A stretch of 25,520 bases of DNA from JBJTIF01 sp046094825 (GCA_046094825.1 JBJTIF010000146.1:1-25520); one strand, 5' to 3'; shown: positions 14,240-21,546, numbered from the stretch's first letter. Made by a program: numbers and translations. The notes: generated from the letters alone by a model not told the origin.

Positions 14240-14256
14240 GCGGCGGCGACCGCCGC
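14240..14256. terminator. Convergent hairpin after aroF
   Basis: GCGGCGG (14240-14246) pairs with CCGCCGC (14250-14256) around CGA. The same 7-bp stem is used between permease 2 and upp. It lies between convergent stop codons and has no T-run. Confidence 0.4.
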
Positions 14257-14258
14257 GA

Positions 14259-15035
14259 TCAGGCGGGGACGAGCGGCGTGAGTTCGGCGATCGCGCAGGA
14301 GCCGCGCCACCGGGCGATCGATTCCTGCGGCGAGCCGTTGCGGCTCCGGCGTCGGTCGGCGAGCGCCTTCGCGGCTTCCTCCCACTCGGCGCCCTCGAGG
14401 ACCCGGACCGTCGCGGGGAACTCACCGAGCGAGGTGTCGCGGCCCTTGCGACGGGTGACGACGAGGACCTCCTCGGCGCCGGGGATGCCGGGCACGTGCT
14501 GCTCCTCGCCCGGCCCCTCCTTGCGCGACAGCACGAGGATCCGGCCGTTCCGGTACGAGAACCACACCGGTGCCGTCGTGCGCGCACCGTTGCGCTCGAT
14601 CCCGAGCCAGATGACGTCGGACCGCTTCAGGCCGTCCTCGACGTCCTTGCCGAGTTTCGCCGGCGCCTGCTGGATGTACACCGGGAACTCGAGCTCACCG
14701 ACGACCTCGCCGTCGACGATGAACGACGCCAGATGCGTGCCGGACTCCTGGAACGACGCGTCGTCGACCACGTCGGTCTCGACGGTGAGGTCCATCGACC
14801 CGAGCATCCGCCGGGCGACCGGGCCCCAGCGGTGGACCATCTGGCCGGAGGGGCCGAAGAACCGCACCTCCTCGGTCACGAGGCCGGTGCCGATCTTCCA
14901 CGCGCGGTAGAGGGTGAAGGGGAAGGCGCGTCCCGGAGCACCCGCGAGGTAGATCCCGGGCGCGGCGGCCTCGCCGCTCGCGTCCCAGACGCGGGAGTCC
15001 GCCACGTTCGCGAAGACGAGTTCTCCGACGGCCAT
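14259..15035 (-). CDS. Unknown protein, possible flavin-type split-barrel C-terminus
   Basis: Protein of 258 aa without a firm family. Residues about 1-130 are a mixed alpha/beta region that starts AVGELVFANVADSRVWDASG and includes TEEVRFFGPSGQMVHRWGP. Residues about 135-240 read KRSDVIWLGIERNGARTTAP, then VWFSYRNGRILVLSRKEG, then EVLVVTRRKGRDTSLGEFPATV. That strand pattern with APVWFSYRNG resembles pyridoxamine-phosphate-oxidase-like split barrels that bind FMN or F420, but I cannot confirm it from sequence alone. The start ATG 15035 has TATCCT 8 nt upstream. It is convergent with aroF and divergent from moaE. Cytosolic by lack of signal peptide. The coding call is strong, the domain call weak. 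Confidence 0.78.
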   Translation of the reverse strand: MAVGELVFANVADSRVWDASGEAAAPGIYLAGAPGRAFPFTLYRAWKIGTGLVTEEVRFFGPSGQMVHRWGPVARRMLGSMDLTVETDVVDDASFQESGTHLASFIVDGEVVGELEFPVYIQQAPAKLGKDVEDGLKRSDVIWLGIERNGARTTAPVWFSYRNGRILVLSRKEGPGEEQHVPGIPGAEEVLVVTRRKGRDTSLGEFPATVRVLEGAEWEEAAKALADRRRSRNGSPQESIARWRGSCAIAELTPLVPA

Positions 15036-15043
15036 CGGTGCGG

Positions 15044-15049
15044 AGGATA
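15044..15049 (-). promoter_or_regulatory. Putative leaderless -10 (TATCCT)
   Basis: TATCCT on the minus strand ends 8 nt before ATG 15035; no Shine-Dalgarno is present. Confidence 0.5.
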
Positions 15050-15109
15050 CCCGACCACCCCTCCCACGGCGGTGCGCGCGGCACGGTCGGTCGGCGCGGA
15101 GGTGAGCCG

Positions 15110-15115
15110 TACCAT
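15110..15115 (+). promoter_or_regulatory. Putative leaderless -10 (TACCAT) for moaE
   Basis: TACCAT ends 6 nt before ATG 15122 and decides that start over the longer open frame upstream. Confidence 0.55.
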
Positions 15116-15121
15116 GGGCGC

Positions 15122-15544
15122 ATGCCCGAGATGACGATCCGCATCACCGCGGAGCCGATCGGCGTGGCCGAGGCGGCGCCCCTCGTCGCCGATCCGGCTG
15201 CCGGCGGCACGTGCGTCTTCTCGGGGACGGTCCGCGACCACTCGCCGGCCGGAGCGGTGACGGGGCTCCGCTACGAGGCTTGGGAGGAGCTCGCGCGCAC
15301 GCGGCTCGGTGCGATCGCCGAGGAGATGGCGTCGACGTGGCCGCTCCGTCGGATCGCGATCCTCCACCGCGTCGGCGAGCTCGCGGTCGGCGAGACCTCC
15401 GTCGTCGTCGCGGTCTCCGCAGCGCACCGCGACGAGGCGTTCGCTGCGTGCCGCCACGGCATCGAGCGCCTGAAGGACGACGTCCCGATCTGGAAGCAGG
15501 AGGTGCTCGCGACCGGCGTCGCCGAGTGGGTGATGGGGAGCTGA
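15122..15544 (+). CDS. moaE: Molybdopterin synthase catalytic subunit
   Basis: Protein of 140 aa, the normal MoaE length. With MoaD it adds the dithiolene sulfurs to precursor Z (cPMP) in molybdenum cofactor synthesis. Diagnostic blocks are CVFSGTVRDHSPAGAVTGL with YEAWEELA, HRVGELAVGETSVVVAVSA, HRDEAF, and the catalytic-lysine segment RLKDDVPIWKQE near residues 118-129. ATG 15122 follows TACCAT by 6 nt. No moaD or other moa gene is in the window, so the partner must be encoded elsewhere. The stop overlaps the ATG of the mreB-like gene (CTGATGG), which makes the pair co-translated although their functions seem unrelated. Confidence 0.94.
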   Translation: MPEMTIRITAEPIGVAEAAPLVADPAAGGTCVFSGTVRDHSPAGAVTGLRYEAWEELARTRLGAIAEEMASTWPLRRIAILHRVGELAVGETSVVVAVSAAHRDEAFAACRHGIERLKDDVPIWKQEVLATGVAEWVMGS

Positions 15545-16569
15545 TGGGCCGCGACCTCGCGATCGACCTCGGGACCGCGAACACGCTCGTGTACCGCGCG
15601 GGCAAGGGCATCGTCTTCGACGAGCCCACCGTCGTCGCGCACGACCTCTCGACGGGACGGGTCGTCGAGACCGGTGACCGCGCGTGGGAGATGATCGGCG
15701 GCGCGTCCGGCAACGTCGAGGCCTCCCGTCCGCTCCGCCACGGCGTCATCACGGACTTCGAGACCACGCAGCAGATGATCGAAGTCGTCCTGAAGAAGGT
15801 CGGCGTCCCGCGCTTCCCGAAGCCGCGGGTGCTCGCCTGCGTCCCGATCGACGCGTCGGAGGTCGAGCGACGCGCGGTCGAGGAGGCGATCGACTTCGGT
15901 GGTGGCGGCGACGTCACCCTCGTCGACGAGCCCCTCGTCGCGGCGATCGGTGCGGGTCTGCCGATCGCGGAACCCGTCGGCAGCCTCGTCGTCGACATCG
16001 GCGGCGGCACCACGCAGGCGGCGATCCTCTCGCTCGGCGGCATCATCATCGGTCGGTCGGTCCCGGTCGGCGGCTTCGACCTCGACGAGTCGATCCGCGC
16101 CTACGTCCTCGGTCGCTACGGCGTGCAGATCGGAGAGGCGGTCGCCGAGCGGCTGAAGATCGACCTCGGCTCGGCGGTGCCGTCGCTCGACCGTCGGGCA
16201 GGCATCGTCTCGGGGCGCGAGATCCTGACGGGCGCGCCGCGCGAGCTCACGCTCGACGAGGACGAGATCCGTGCGGCGATGTCCGACGGGGTCGCGAAGA
16301 TCGCCGGCTGCGTGCGGCGCGTCCTCGCCGACGCCCCGCCCGAGCTCACCCACGACGTCCTCGACACCGGGATGTTCCTCACCGGGGGCGGCTCGCTCCT
16401 GCGGGGCCTCGACCTGCGGCTCGCGGAGGAGTGCGAGGTCCCGGTCCACCTCGCGGAGCGCCCCCGGGAGACCGTCATCCTCGGCGCGGGCTCGATGGTC
16501 GAGCACCTCGAGGATTACCGCGCCTCGTTCCAGTTCACGCGTCGTCGGCTCCTGCGCGACCGACGCTGA
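15544..16569 (+). CDS. mreB: MreB-like rod-shape actin homologue
   Basis: Protein of 341 aa, the length of bacterial MreB/Mbl. The actin-fold ATP motifs are phosphate 1 DLAIDLGTANTLVY (residues 4-17), connect and phosphate 2 VDIGGGTTQAAILS (about 150-163) and adenosine TGGGSLLRGLDLRLAEE (about 280-296); RPLRHGVITDFETTQQMI is the MreB-specific segment after the first subdomain. It would form membrane-attached filaments that direct cell-wall synthesis along the cell. No mreC, mreD, rodA or pbp gene follows, unlike the classical mre operon, so it may be a second or detached paralogue. The start overlaps the moaE stop. The MreB family call is firm; its role as the main shape determinant is not. 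Confidence 0.88.
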   Translation: MGRDLAIDLGTANTLVYRAGKGIVFDEPTVVAHDLSTGRVVETGDRAWEMIGGASGNVEASRPLRHGVITDFETTQQMIEVVLKKVGVPRFPKPRVLACVPIDASEVERRAVEEAIDFGGGGDVTLVDEPLVAAIGAGLPIAEPVGSLVVDIGGGTTQAAILSLGGIIIGRSVPVGGFDLDESIRAYVLGRYGVQIGEAVAERLKIDLGSAVPSLDRRAGIVSGREILTGAPRELTLDEDEIRAAMSDGVAKIAGCVRRVLADAPPELTHDVLDTGMFLTGGGSLLRGLDLRLAEECEVPVHLAERPRETVILGAGSMVEHLEDYRASFQFTRRRLLRDRR

Positions 16570-16621
16570 CCCTCCCGACCGCGGAGGATCCGTCCCGACC
16601 GGGCCGCGGACGCGCGCCCCG

Positions 16622-16627
16622 TACGAT
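16622..16627 (+). promoter_or_regulatory. Putative leaderless -10 (TACGAT) for the PDZ/Lon-like gene
   Basis: TACGAT ends 7 nt before ATG 16635. An in-frame ATG at 16626 overlaps the hexamer itself and is therefore unlikely to be transcribed. Confidence 0.5.
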
Positions 16628-16634
16628 GCCGACG

Positions 16635-17661
16635 ATGCGAGCCCGCTTCCGCCGCGCCATCGTCCTCGCGCCCTTCGTCGCGGCGGGGGTCGCCCTCGGA
16701 ACGGTCCCGCTCCCGTTCTACGCGCTCGGCCCCGGACCCGCGCGCGACGTCGTGCCGCTCATCCAGGTGTCCGGGGCCGAGCGCACGCCGTCGACGGGAG
16801 CCCTCCTGCTCACCGCCGTGTCGGTCCGCCAGGTGACGGGGATCGAGCTCGTCCTCGGGTGGCTCGACCCCGACGTCGAGCTCGCGCCGGCGGTCGACGT
16901 CGTCCCCGCGGGGTCGACGTTCGAGCGGGAACGCGAGCGCGCGATCTCGCAGATGGACGCGAGCAAGCTCGACGCCGCCGCCGCGGCCCTCCGGTTCCTC
17001 ACCGACTACCCCCGCGAGCATGGCGACGGCGTCCTCGTCCGCGGCGTCGTTCCCGGCTGCGCGGCGGAGGGTGAGCTCTACGCCGGCGACCGCATCGTCG
17101 CGATCGACGGTGCGCCGGTCTCGGACGTGCGCGACGTCGCGCGCATCCTCGAAGGCCGCCCCTCCGGGGCCGTCATCGAGGTCGATCTCCGCGTCGACGG
17201 GCAGCCCGAGACCGCGCGGCTCGTCCGCGAACCCTGCGGTGGATCGGAGGATCCGATCGTCGGCGTGTCCCTCCTGAACGCGTTCCCGATCGACGTCACG
17301 ATCGTGAGCGGCGGGATCGGCGGTCCCTCCGCGGGGCTCCTCTTCGCGCTCGGGATCTGCGAGCTCCTCGGCGACGACGACCTCGCGGCCGGCCGCACGA
17401 TCGCGGGGACGGGCGAGATCGGGCAGGGCGGCCGCGTGTACGCGATCGGGGGCGTCGCGCAGAAGATCGCCGCCGCCGAGGAGGCCGGGGCGACGGTGTT
17501 CCTCGTCCCGCGTGGCAACCTCGCCGAGGCCCGGGCCACGGGGACGTCGCTCCGCCTCATCGCCGTGGACGACCTCGCCGACGCGGTCGCCGCCCTCGTC
17601 GGGCAGCCGGTATGCTGTCGGTCTGGGCGGCGACCGCGTCGGCCACCACCGGAGGGACCCG
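16635..17661 (+). CDS. PDZ/Lon-like secreted protease (YlbL family), no stop codon seen
   Basis: About 330 recognisable residues. An N-terminal membrane anchor (RAIVLAPFVAAGVALGTVPL) is followed by the family's PLPFYALGPGPARDV, an extracytoplasmic region, a PDZ domain (about residues 130-195, VRGVVPGCAAEGELYAGDRI) and a Lon-type S16 domain with the Ser-Lys dyad: S232 in GGPSAGLLFALG and K277 in GGVAQKIAAAE, at normal spacing. It is thus a membrane-tethered serine protease acting outside the membrane. The family usually ends just after the strand that here reads LRLIAVDDLADAVAALVG (to about 17603). No stop codon follows in this frame until 20595-20597, and none in any forward frame before the next ATG, so I end the feature arbitrarily at 17661. 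An indel or a lost stop is suspected. Confidence 0.85.
17611..17616 (+). promoter_or_regulatory. Putative -10 (TATGCT) for the UPF0182 gene
   Basis: TATGCT predicts a start near 17623 and a leader of about 39 nt with GGAGGG at 17651-17656. It lies at the end of the protease coding region. Confidence 0.5.
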
Positions 17662-20496
17662 ATGGCACGGACCGCGAACGCGAACGCGCCGGGTCCCTGG
17701 GCGCGCCGGGTCCTCGTCGGCCTCCTCGGACTCGCGTTCCTCTTCTCGGTCCTCGACGGGTTCCTCATCGATGCGGCCTGGTTCCGGGAGGTCGGGTTCG
17801 CCGATCGGTTCTGGACGGTCATCGGGACCCGCGTCGGTCTCGGCGGGGCCTTCGGCCTCATCTTCTTCGTGCTCCTCTACGCGAACCTCCGGATCGCCCG
17901 TGCGCTCTCGCCCTCGCTCCTCGAGACGGCGGCGAGCCGGTTCGATCCGATCGCCCGCTACCGGCTCGCGCTCGAGCCGATCCTCCGGTGGCTCCTGCCG
18001 ACGGCCGCCGCGGCGGTCGCGCTCGTCGTCGGCCTCGGCGTGACCGGACGGTGGGAGGAGTACCTGCTCTGGCGCAATTCCTCCGGGGTCGCGTTCGGGT
18101 CGATCGACCCGATCTTCGGACGGGACATCGCCTACTACGTCTTCACGCTCCCGTGGCACCGGTTCGTCCAGTCGTGGCTGTTCTCCTCGCTCGTCGGCGT
18201 CACGATCCTCACCGCGTTCGCGCACCTCGTCTGGGGCGGCATCCGCCCGGAGGCCGGCGGTCCGATCGGGTCGCGGGTGACCCCGCAGGTGAAGGCGCAC
18301 CTGTCCGTCCTCCTCGGCCTCATCGTCCTCGTGAAGGCGTGGGGCTACCTCCTCGGGCAGTACGGGCTCCTGTCGTCGGTCCGCGGCGTCGTCGTCGGCG
18401 CGTCGTTCACCGACGTCAAGGCGCAGCTGCCGGCCCTGCGGCTCCTCGTCGTCGTCGCGATCGTCTGCGCCGTGCTCTTCCTCGTGAACATCCGGCTCCG
18501 CGGGTGGGCGCTCCCGGTCATCGCCGTCGGCCTCCTCGCCGTCGTGTCGGTGCTCGCCGGCGGGGCCTACCCCGCGTTCGTCCAGCGGTTCCGGGTCGAG
18601 CCGCAGGAGCTCCAGCGCGAACGCCCCTACATCGAGCGCAACATCGCCGCGACCCGGGAGGCCTTCGGGCTCGACGACGTCCAGGCGGTGAACCGCGCGG
18701 TCGCGACGGCGGTGACCGCCGACGATGCCGAGGCCGAGGCGTCGGTGCTCGCGAACATCCGCGTCTGGCGGCCGGACATCCTCCAGCAGGGGATCAAGTC
18801 CCTCCAGCGGATCCGCCAGTACTACGAGTTCGCCGATGTCGACGTCGACCGGTACGTGATCGACGGGGAACGTCGCCTCGTCATGGTCTCCGCGCGCGAG
18901 ATCACGCAGGCCGGGATCCCCGGGGGCGGCACGTGGCAGAACCGCCACCTCGTGTTCACGCACGGCTACGGCGCCGTCGCGACGACCGTGAACACCGCGA
19001 CCCCCGAGGGCGCGCCGGTGTTCACCCTGAAGGACATCCCGGCGGTCGGCGAGCCGACGATCGACGACGTCGGCCAGCGCGTGTACTTCGGAGAGCTCAC
19101 CGACGTCCCGTTCGTCGTCGTCGGCACCGGGACCGAGGAGCTCGACTACCAGGGGACCGCGGCCGACGAGGGCGAGCAGGCGACGACGAGGTACGAGGGC
19201 GAGGGCGGCATCTCGATCGGCAACCTCGCCTCCCGCGCGCTCTTCGCGTGGCGCTTCCGCGACGTGAACCTGCTCATCTCCGGTCTCATCCGTCCCGAGA
19301 GCCGCATCCTCATCTACCGCGACATCGAGGAGCGCGCCCCGCGGGTCGCGCCGTTCCTCGAGTTCGACTCCGACCCCTACGCGGCGATCGTCGACGGGCG
19401 GCTCGTCTGGATCTGGGACGCGTACACGACGACCGACCGCTACCCGTACGCGCAGCCGATCGCTCTCGAGGACGTCACCGCTCCGTCGGTGGCCGGCCCG
19501 TCGCCCGCCGGCGTCGTGAACTACATCCGCAACTCCGTGAAGGTCGTCATCGACGCCTACGACGGCTCGATCACGTACTACCTCGTCGACGAGACCGACC
19601 CGATCGCGCAGGTGTGGTCGCGGGCGTTCCCCGACCTGTTCACCCCGGAGGCGGAGGCCTCCGCCGACCTCCGCGCGCACTTCCGCTACCCGGAAAACCT
19701 CTTCCAGGTGCAGGCCGCGCAGTACGCGCGCTACCACGTCACCGACCCGACGGTCTTCTACGGCAACCAGGACGCGTGGCAGATCCCGATCGACCCGACG
19801 TTCGAGGGCGGCACGGCGCCGATGCGCCCCTACTACCTCCTCCTGCGGTTGCCGGGCGAGCAGGAGGCGGGCTTCGTGCTCATCCTGCCGTTCTCGCCGC
19901 AGGGGCGGCAGAACATGGTCTCGTGGATGATGGCCCGCTCGGACGCGGGTCCGAACTACGGCGAGATCGTGAACTACCAGTTCCCCTCGAGCCAGACGAT
20001 CGAGGGACCCCAGCAGGTCTTCGCGCGCCTGAACCAGGACGCGCGGTTCTCCGCGGACCGGACGCTCCTCGGCCAGGGCGGGTCGAACGTCGAGTTCGGG
20101 GACCTCCTCGTGATCCCCGTCGGGGAGTCGCTCCTCTACGTGCAGCCGGTGTACGTCTCATCGCAGGCGAACGCGATCCCCGAGCTGAAGCGCGTGCTCG
20201 TCGTGAACGGCGGGCAGATCGGGATCGGTTCGACCCTCTCCGAGGCGCTGAACGAGACGCTCGGCGACGGCGTCGTTCCTCCGGATGGCGGCGGGACGGG
20301 CGGCGGCGGCACGGGCGGCGGCGGCACGACCGACGAGCGCGTCCGCGCGCTCCTCGCCGAGGCCGTCGGGCACTTCGAGGCGGCCGAGGCGGCGCTGCGC
20401 GCGGGCGACCTCGCGACGTACCAGGACGAGGTGCGGGCGGCGGAGGCCGCGATCGCCGAGGCCGCGCGTCTCGCGGGGACCGGCGCCGGGGGCTGA
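17662..20496 (+). CDS. UPF0182 family membrane protein
   Basis: Protein of 944 aa, normal for UPF0182. Seven membrane helices fill about residues 10-310 (for example VLVGLLGLAFLFSVLDGFLI, AHLSVLLGLIVLVKAWGYLL and LLVVVAIVCAVLFLVNIRL). A large extracytoplasmic part follows with the family's QRFRVEPQEL.RERPYIERNI segment, TYGYGA-type region (FTHGYGAVATTVN), VYFGEL, RPESRILIYRDIEER, YPYAQP and FRYPENLFQVQ. Near the C-terminus a Gly-rich linker encoded by tandem repeats leads to a helical tail (LLAEAVGHFEAAEAALRAGD). ATG 17662 has GGAGGG upstream. The biochemical function of UPF0182 is unknown; in mycobacteria it also lies beside the PDZ/Lon-like gene, which suggests a shared envelope process. 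Confidence 0.95.
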   Translation: MARTANANAPGPWARRVLVGLLGLAFLFSVLDGFLIDAAWFREVGFADRFWTVIGTRVGLGGAFGLIFFVLLYANLRIARALSPSLLETAASRFDPIARYRLALEPILRWLLPTAAAAVALVVGLGVTGRWEEYLLWRNSSGVAFGSIDPIFGRDIAYYVFTLPWHRFVQSWLFSSLVGVTILTAFAHLVWGGIRPEAGGPIGSRVTPQVKAHLSVLLGLIVLVKAWGYLLGQYGLLSSVRGVVVGASFTDVKAQLPALRLLVVVAIVCAVLFLVNIRLRGWALPVIAVGLLAVVSVLAGGAYPAFVQRFRVEPQELQRERPYIERNIAATREAFGLDDVQAVNRAVATAVTADDAEAEASVLANIRVWRPDILQQGIKSLQRIRQYYEFADVDVDRYVIDGERRLVMVSAREITQAGIPGGGTWQNRHLVFTHGYGAVATTVNTATPEGAPVFTLKDIPAVGEPTIDDVGQRVYFGELTDVPFVVVGTGTEELDYQGTAADEGEQATTRYEGEGGISIGNLASRALFAWRFRDVNLLISGLIRPESRILIYRDIEERAPRVAPFLEFDSDPYAAIVDGRLVWIWDAYTTTDRYPYAQPIALEDVTAPSVAGPSPAGVVNYIRNSVKVVIDAYDGSITYYLVDETDPIAQVWSRAFPDLFTPEAEASADLRAHFRYPENLFQVQAAQYARYHVTDPTVFYGNQDAWQIPIDPTFEGGTAPMRPYYLLLRLPGEQEAGFVLILPFSPQGRQNMVSWMMARSDAGPNYGEIVNYQFPSSQTIEGPQQVFARLNQDARFSADRTLLGQGGSNVEFGDLLVIPVGESLLYVQPVYVSSQANAIPELKRVLVVNGGQIGIGSTLSEALNETLGDGVVPPDGGGTGGGGTGGGGTTDERVRALLAEAVGHFEAAEAALRAGDLATYQDEVRAAEAAIAEAARLAGTGAGG
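20296..20325 (+). repeat. Two perfect 15-bp tandem repeats in the UPF0182 gene
   Basis: ACGGGCGGCGGCGGC occurs twice in tandem (20296-20310, 20311-20325) and encodes the Gly-rich linker before the C-terminal helices. As the unit is a multiple of three, copy-number change would alter linker length without a frameshift. Confidence 0.75.
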
Positions 20497-20501
20497 CGCG
20501 G

Positions 20502-20523
20502 GACGGGGATCGTGGTCCCCGTC
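20502..20523 (+). terminator. Hairpin just after the UPF0182 gene
   Basis: GACGGGGA (20502-20509) pairs with TCCCCGTC (20516-20523) around a 6-nt loop, 6 nt after the stop codon. There is no T-run. Confidence 0.45.
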
Positions 20524-20540
20524 GGAGCGGCCGGGTGGTG

Positions 20541-20588
20541 GTCGGGGGGCGCCCCCGGACCCTCATCGGCCCAGGGACGCCCCCCGAC
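20541..20588. terminator. Convergent terminator-like hairpin between UPF0182 and rhodopsin
   Basis: An 11-bp perfect stem (20541-20551 with 20578-20588, arms rich in G6/C6) encloses a 26-nt loop. It starts 5 nt after the rhodopsin stop on the minus strand, so it could end transcription from that side, and from the plus side together with 20502-20523. Confidence 0.5.
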
Positions 20589-20593
20589 GTGAC

Positions 20594-21310
20594 CTAGTGG
20601 ACCTCGCCGGAGCGTGCCCGGGCGATGCCGAGCACCATGAGGCCGTAGAAGGCCTTCGCGGTGATGTCCGCGATCGTGTAGCCGACCTGCCGAGCCGCTT
20701 CCACCGCGTCCCCGCCCGACGGGAAGAACACCGGGAACAGGTAGACGATCGGGTAGAAGAGCCAGGTGATGAGCAGCACCTGCGTCGCTCTCGTGATCGC
20801 GCCGGCGACCTCACCGGTCTCGCGCGAGCGCGCGGACTGGGTCTCGCCCCAGAGCACGCGGAGGATGTAGAGGTACGGCAGCATCGCGAGGACCCAGAAG
20901 ATCCACTTCGTCGTGACGTCTGCCGACACCTCTCCCGGGTATCCGAGACCGATCATGAGCGCCGTCGCGGGGACGAGCGTCCGCATGAGCTGCTTGCGGC
21001 GATCGCCGGTGAGGCCGAGCACGATGAGCAGCTCGACGACGAGGAGCGGCACGGTGATGAGCCAGTCCGCGTACCGGTAGCCCTCGTTCACGAGGCCGTC
21101 CGACCACGCGCTCCAGATCCGGTAGTAGTGGTAGCCGGCGATGCCGACGACGACCGCGGAGGCCGCGATCCCGGACCGGAACTTCTTGTCGACGCTGTTG
21201 ATCTGGGTGAGGAAGTAGACGAACGCACCGAGCATGACGGCGGTCCCGAACGACAGCGCGTTGTAGACGAGCTGGTTCAGCGCCGGGTCGGTGAGGATCC
21301 CGTTCTCCAC
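20594..21310 (-). CDS. Proton-pump type microbial rhodopsin
   Basis: Protein of 238 aa with seven hydrophobic helices and no signal peptide. Retinal would be bound to K219 in helix G (DITAKAFYGL, with counter-ion D215). Helix C reads RYADWLITVPLLVVELL, giving the D-T-E triad of outward proton pumps: acceptor D82, T86, donor E93. L90, equivalent to proteorhodopsin L105, predicts green absorption. H61 matches the proteorhodopsin His that pairs with the acceptor Asp. In helix E a bulky W139 occupies what I align as the fenestration site that is Gly in carotenoid-binding rhodopsins, so an antenna is not expected. GTG 21310 has AAGGGGG 5 nt upstream. No retinal or carotenoid synthesis gene is in the window. 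It would add a light-driven proton gradient across the inner membrane. Confidence 0.95.
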   Translation of the reverse strand: MENGILTDPALNQLVYNALSFGTAVMLGAFVYFLTQINSVDKKFRSGIAASAVVVGIAGYHYYRIWSAWSDGLVNEGYRYADWLITVPLLVVELLIVLGLTGDRRKQLMRTLVPATALMIGLGYPGEVSADVTTKWIFWVLAMLPYLYILRVLWGETQSARSRETGEVAGAITRATQVLLITWLFYPIVYLFPVFFPSGGDAVEAARQVGYTIADITAKAFYGLMVLGIARARSGEVH

Positions 21311-21332
21311 ACGTACCCCCTTGGGTGTCGGT

Positions 21333-21348
21333 CCGGACGGGTGTCCGG
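21333..21348 (-). promoter_or_regulatory. 5' leader hairpin of the rhodopsin mRNA
   Basis: CCGGAC pairs with GTCCGG around a 4-nt loop. It would begin about 3 nt from the predicted mRNA 5' end (near 21351) and leaves the Shine-Dalgarno (21316-21322) free, as in the bmpA leader. Confidence 0.4.
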
Positions 21349-21357
21349 GCGCAGCGG

Positions 21358-21363
21358 AGCCTA
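21358..21363 (-). promoter_or_regulatory. Putative -10 (TAGGCT) for rhodopsin
   Basis: TAGGCT on the minus strand predicts a start near 21351 and a leader of about 40 nt. No convincing -35 is seen. Confidence 0.45.
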
Positions 21364-21454
21364 CGCCCTCGTGGGGTCGCCACGTCGGAGGCCGCGCGAC
21401 GGAGCCGTGATCGTGCGTGGAGCCGCGGTCCGATCGTGTCCGGTGTCCTCACCC

Positions 21455-21528
21455 TGGGGGGTGGAGAGGTCCGGGAGCTCGCGGGGCGCATCACCCGGAG
21501 GTCGCAGGTTCACGTGCTGCCCCGACCA
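21455..21528 (+). pseudogene. Degenerate initiator tRNA (fMet) copy
   Basis: This stretch aligns with the intact tRNA at 22733-22809 over its whole length, with about ten to twelve substitutions and a few missing bases near the acceptor 3' strand. The run GAGGTCGCAGGTTCA is shared exactly. The anticodon CAT is kept, but U33 is G, the D-stem and anticodon stem each gain a mismatch (A13-G22, G28-G42), the T-stem is changed and the acceptor stem no longer pairs fully. The copy includes part of the promoter, because TATCCTCAC before the real tRNA corresponds to TGTCCTCAC here. It therefore looks like a decayed duplicate of the promoter plus gene. A functional divergent tRNA is unlikely given the broken stems. 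Confidence 0.85.
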
Positions 21529-21530
21529 CG

Positions 21531-21546
21531 AGCGGGAGCCCCCGCT
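21531..21546 (+). terminator. Short hairpin after the decayed tRNA copy
   Basis: AGCGGG (21531-21536) pairs with CCCGCT (21541-21546) around a 4-nt loop. It could be a remnant terminator of the tRNA copy or serve the GNAT gene that ends at 21575 on the other strand. Confidence 0.3.

Noticed and set aside
17557..19737. Apparent 726-codon open frame on the minus strand
   Set aside because: It is antisense to UPF0182, consists mainly of Arg, Asp, Glu and Val, and shows no domain. It is a shadow of the real gene.
20281..20330. CRISPR-like or VNTR array
   Set aside because: Only two 15-bp units within a coding Gly-rich linker, with no spacers.
15684..20597. Apparent 1637-codon open frame on the plus strand
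   Set aside because: Only the part covering the PDZ/Lon-like protease is recognisable. Before and after it the translation is Arg/Pro-rich and lies over the mreB-like and UPF0182 genes in another frame, which is typical of stop-poor GC-rich DNA.
20594..21310. Rhodopsin as a chloride or sodium pump or a sensory rhodopsin
   Set aside because: The helix C triad is D-T-E, the proton-pump set, not NTQ (chloride) or NDQ (sodium), and no transducer gene is adjacent.
21455..21528. A second functional tRNA-Met
   Set aside because: U33 is lost, both the D-stem and the anticodon stem have mismatches, and the acceptor stem does not close.
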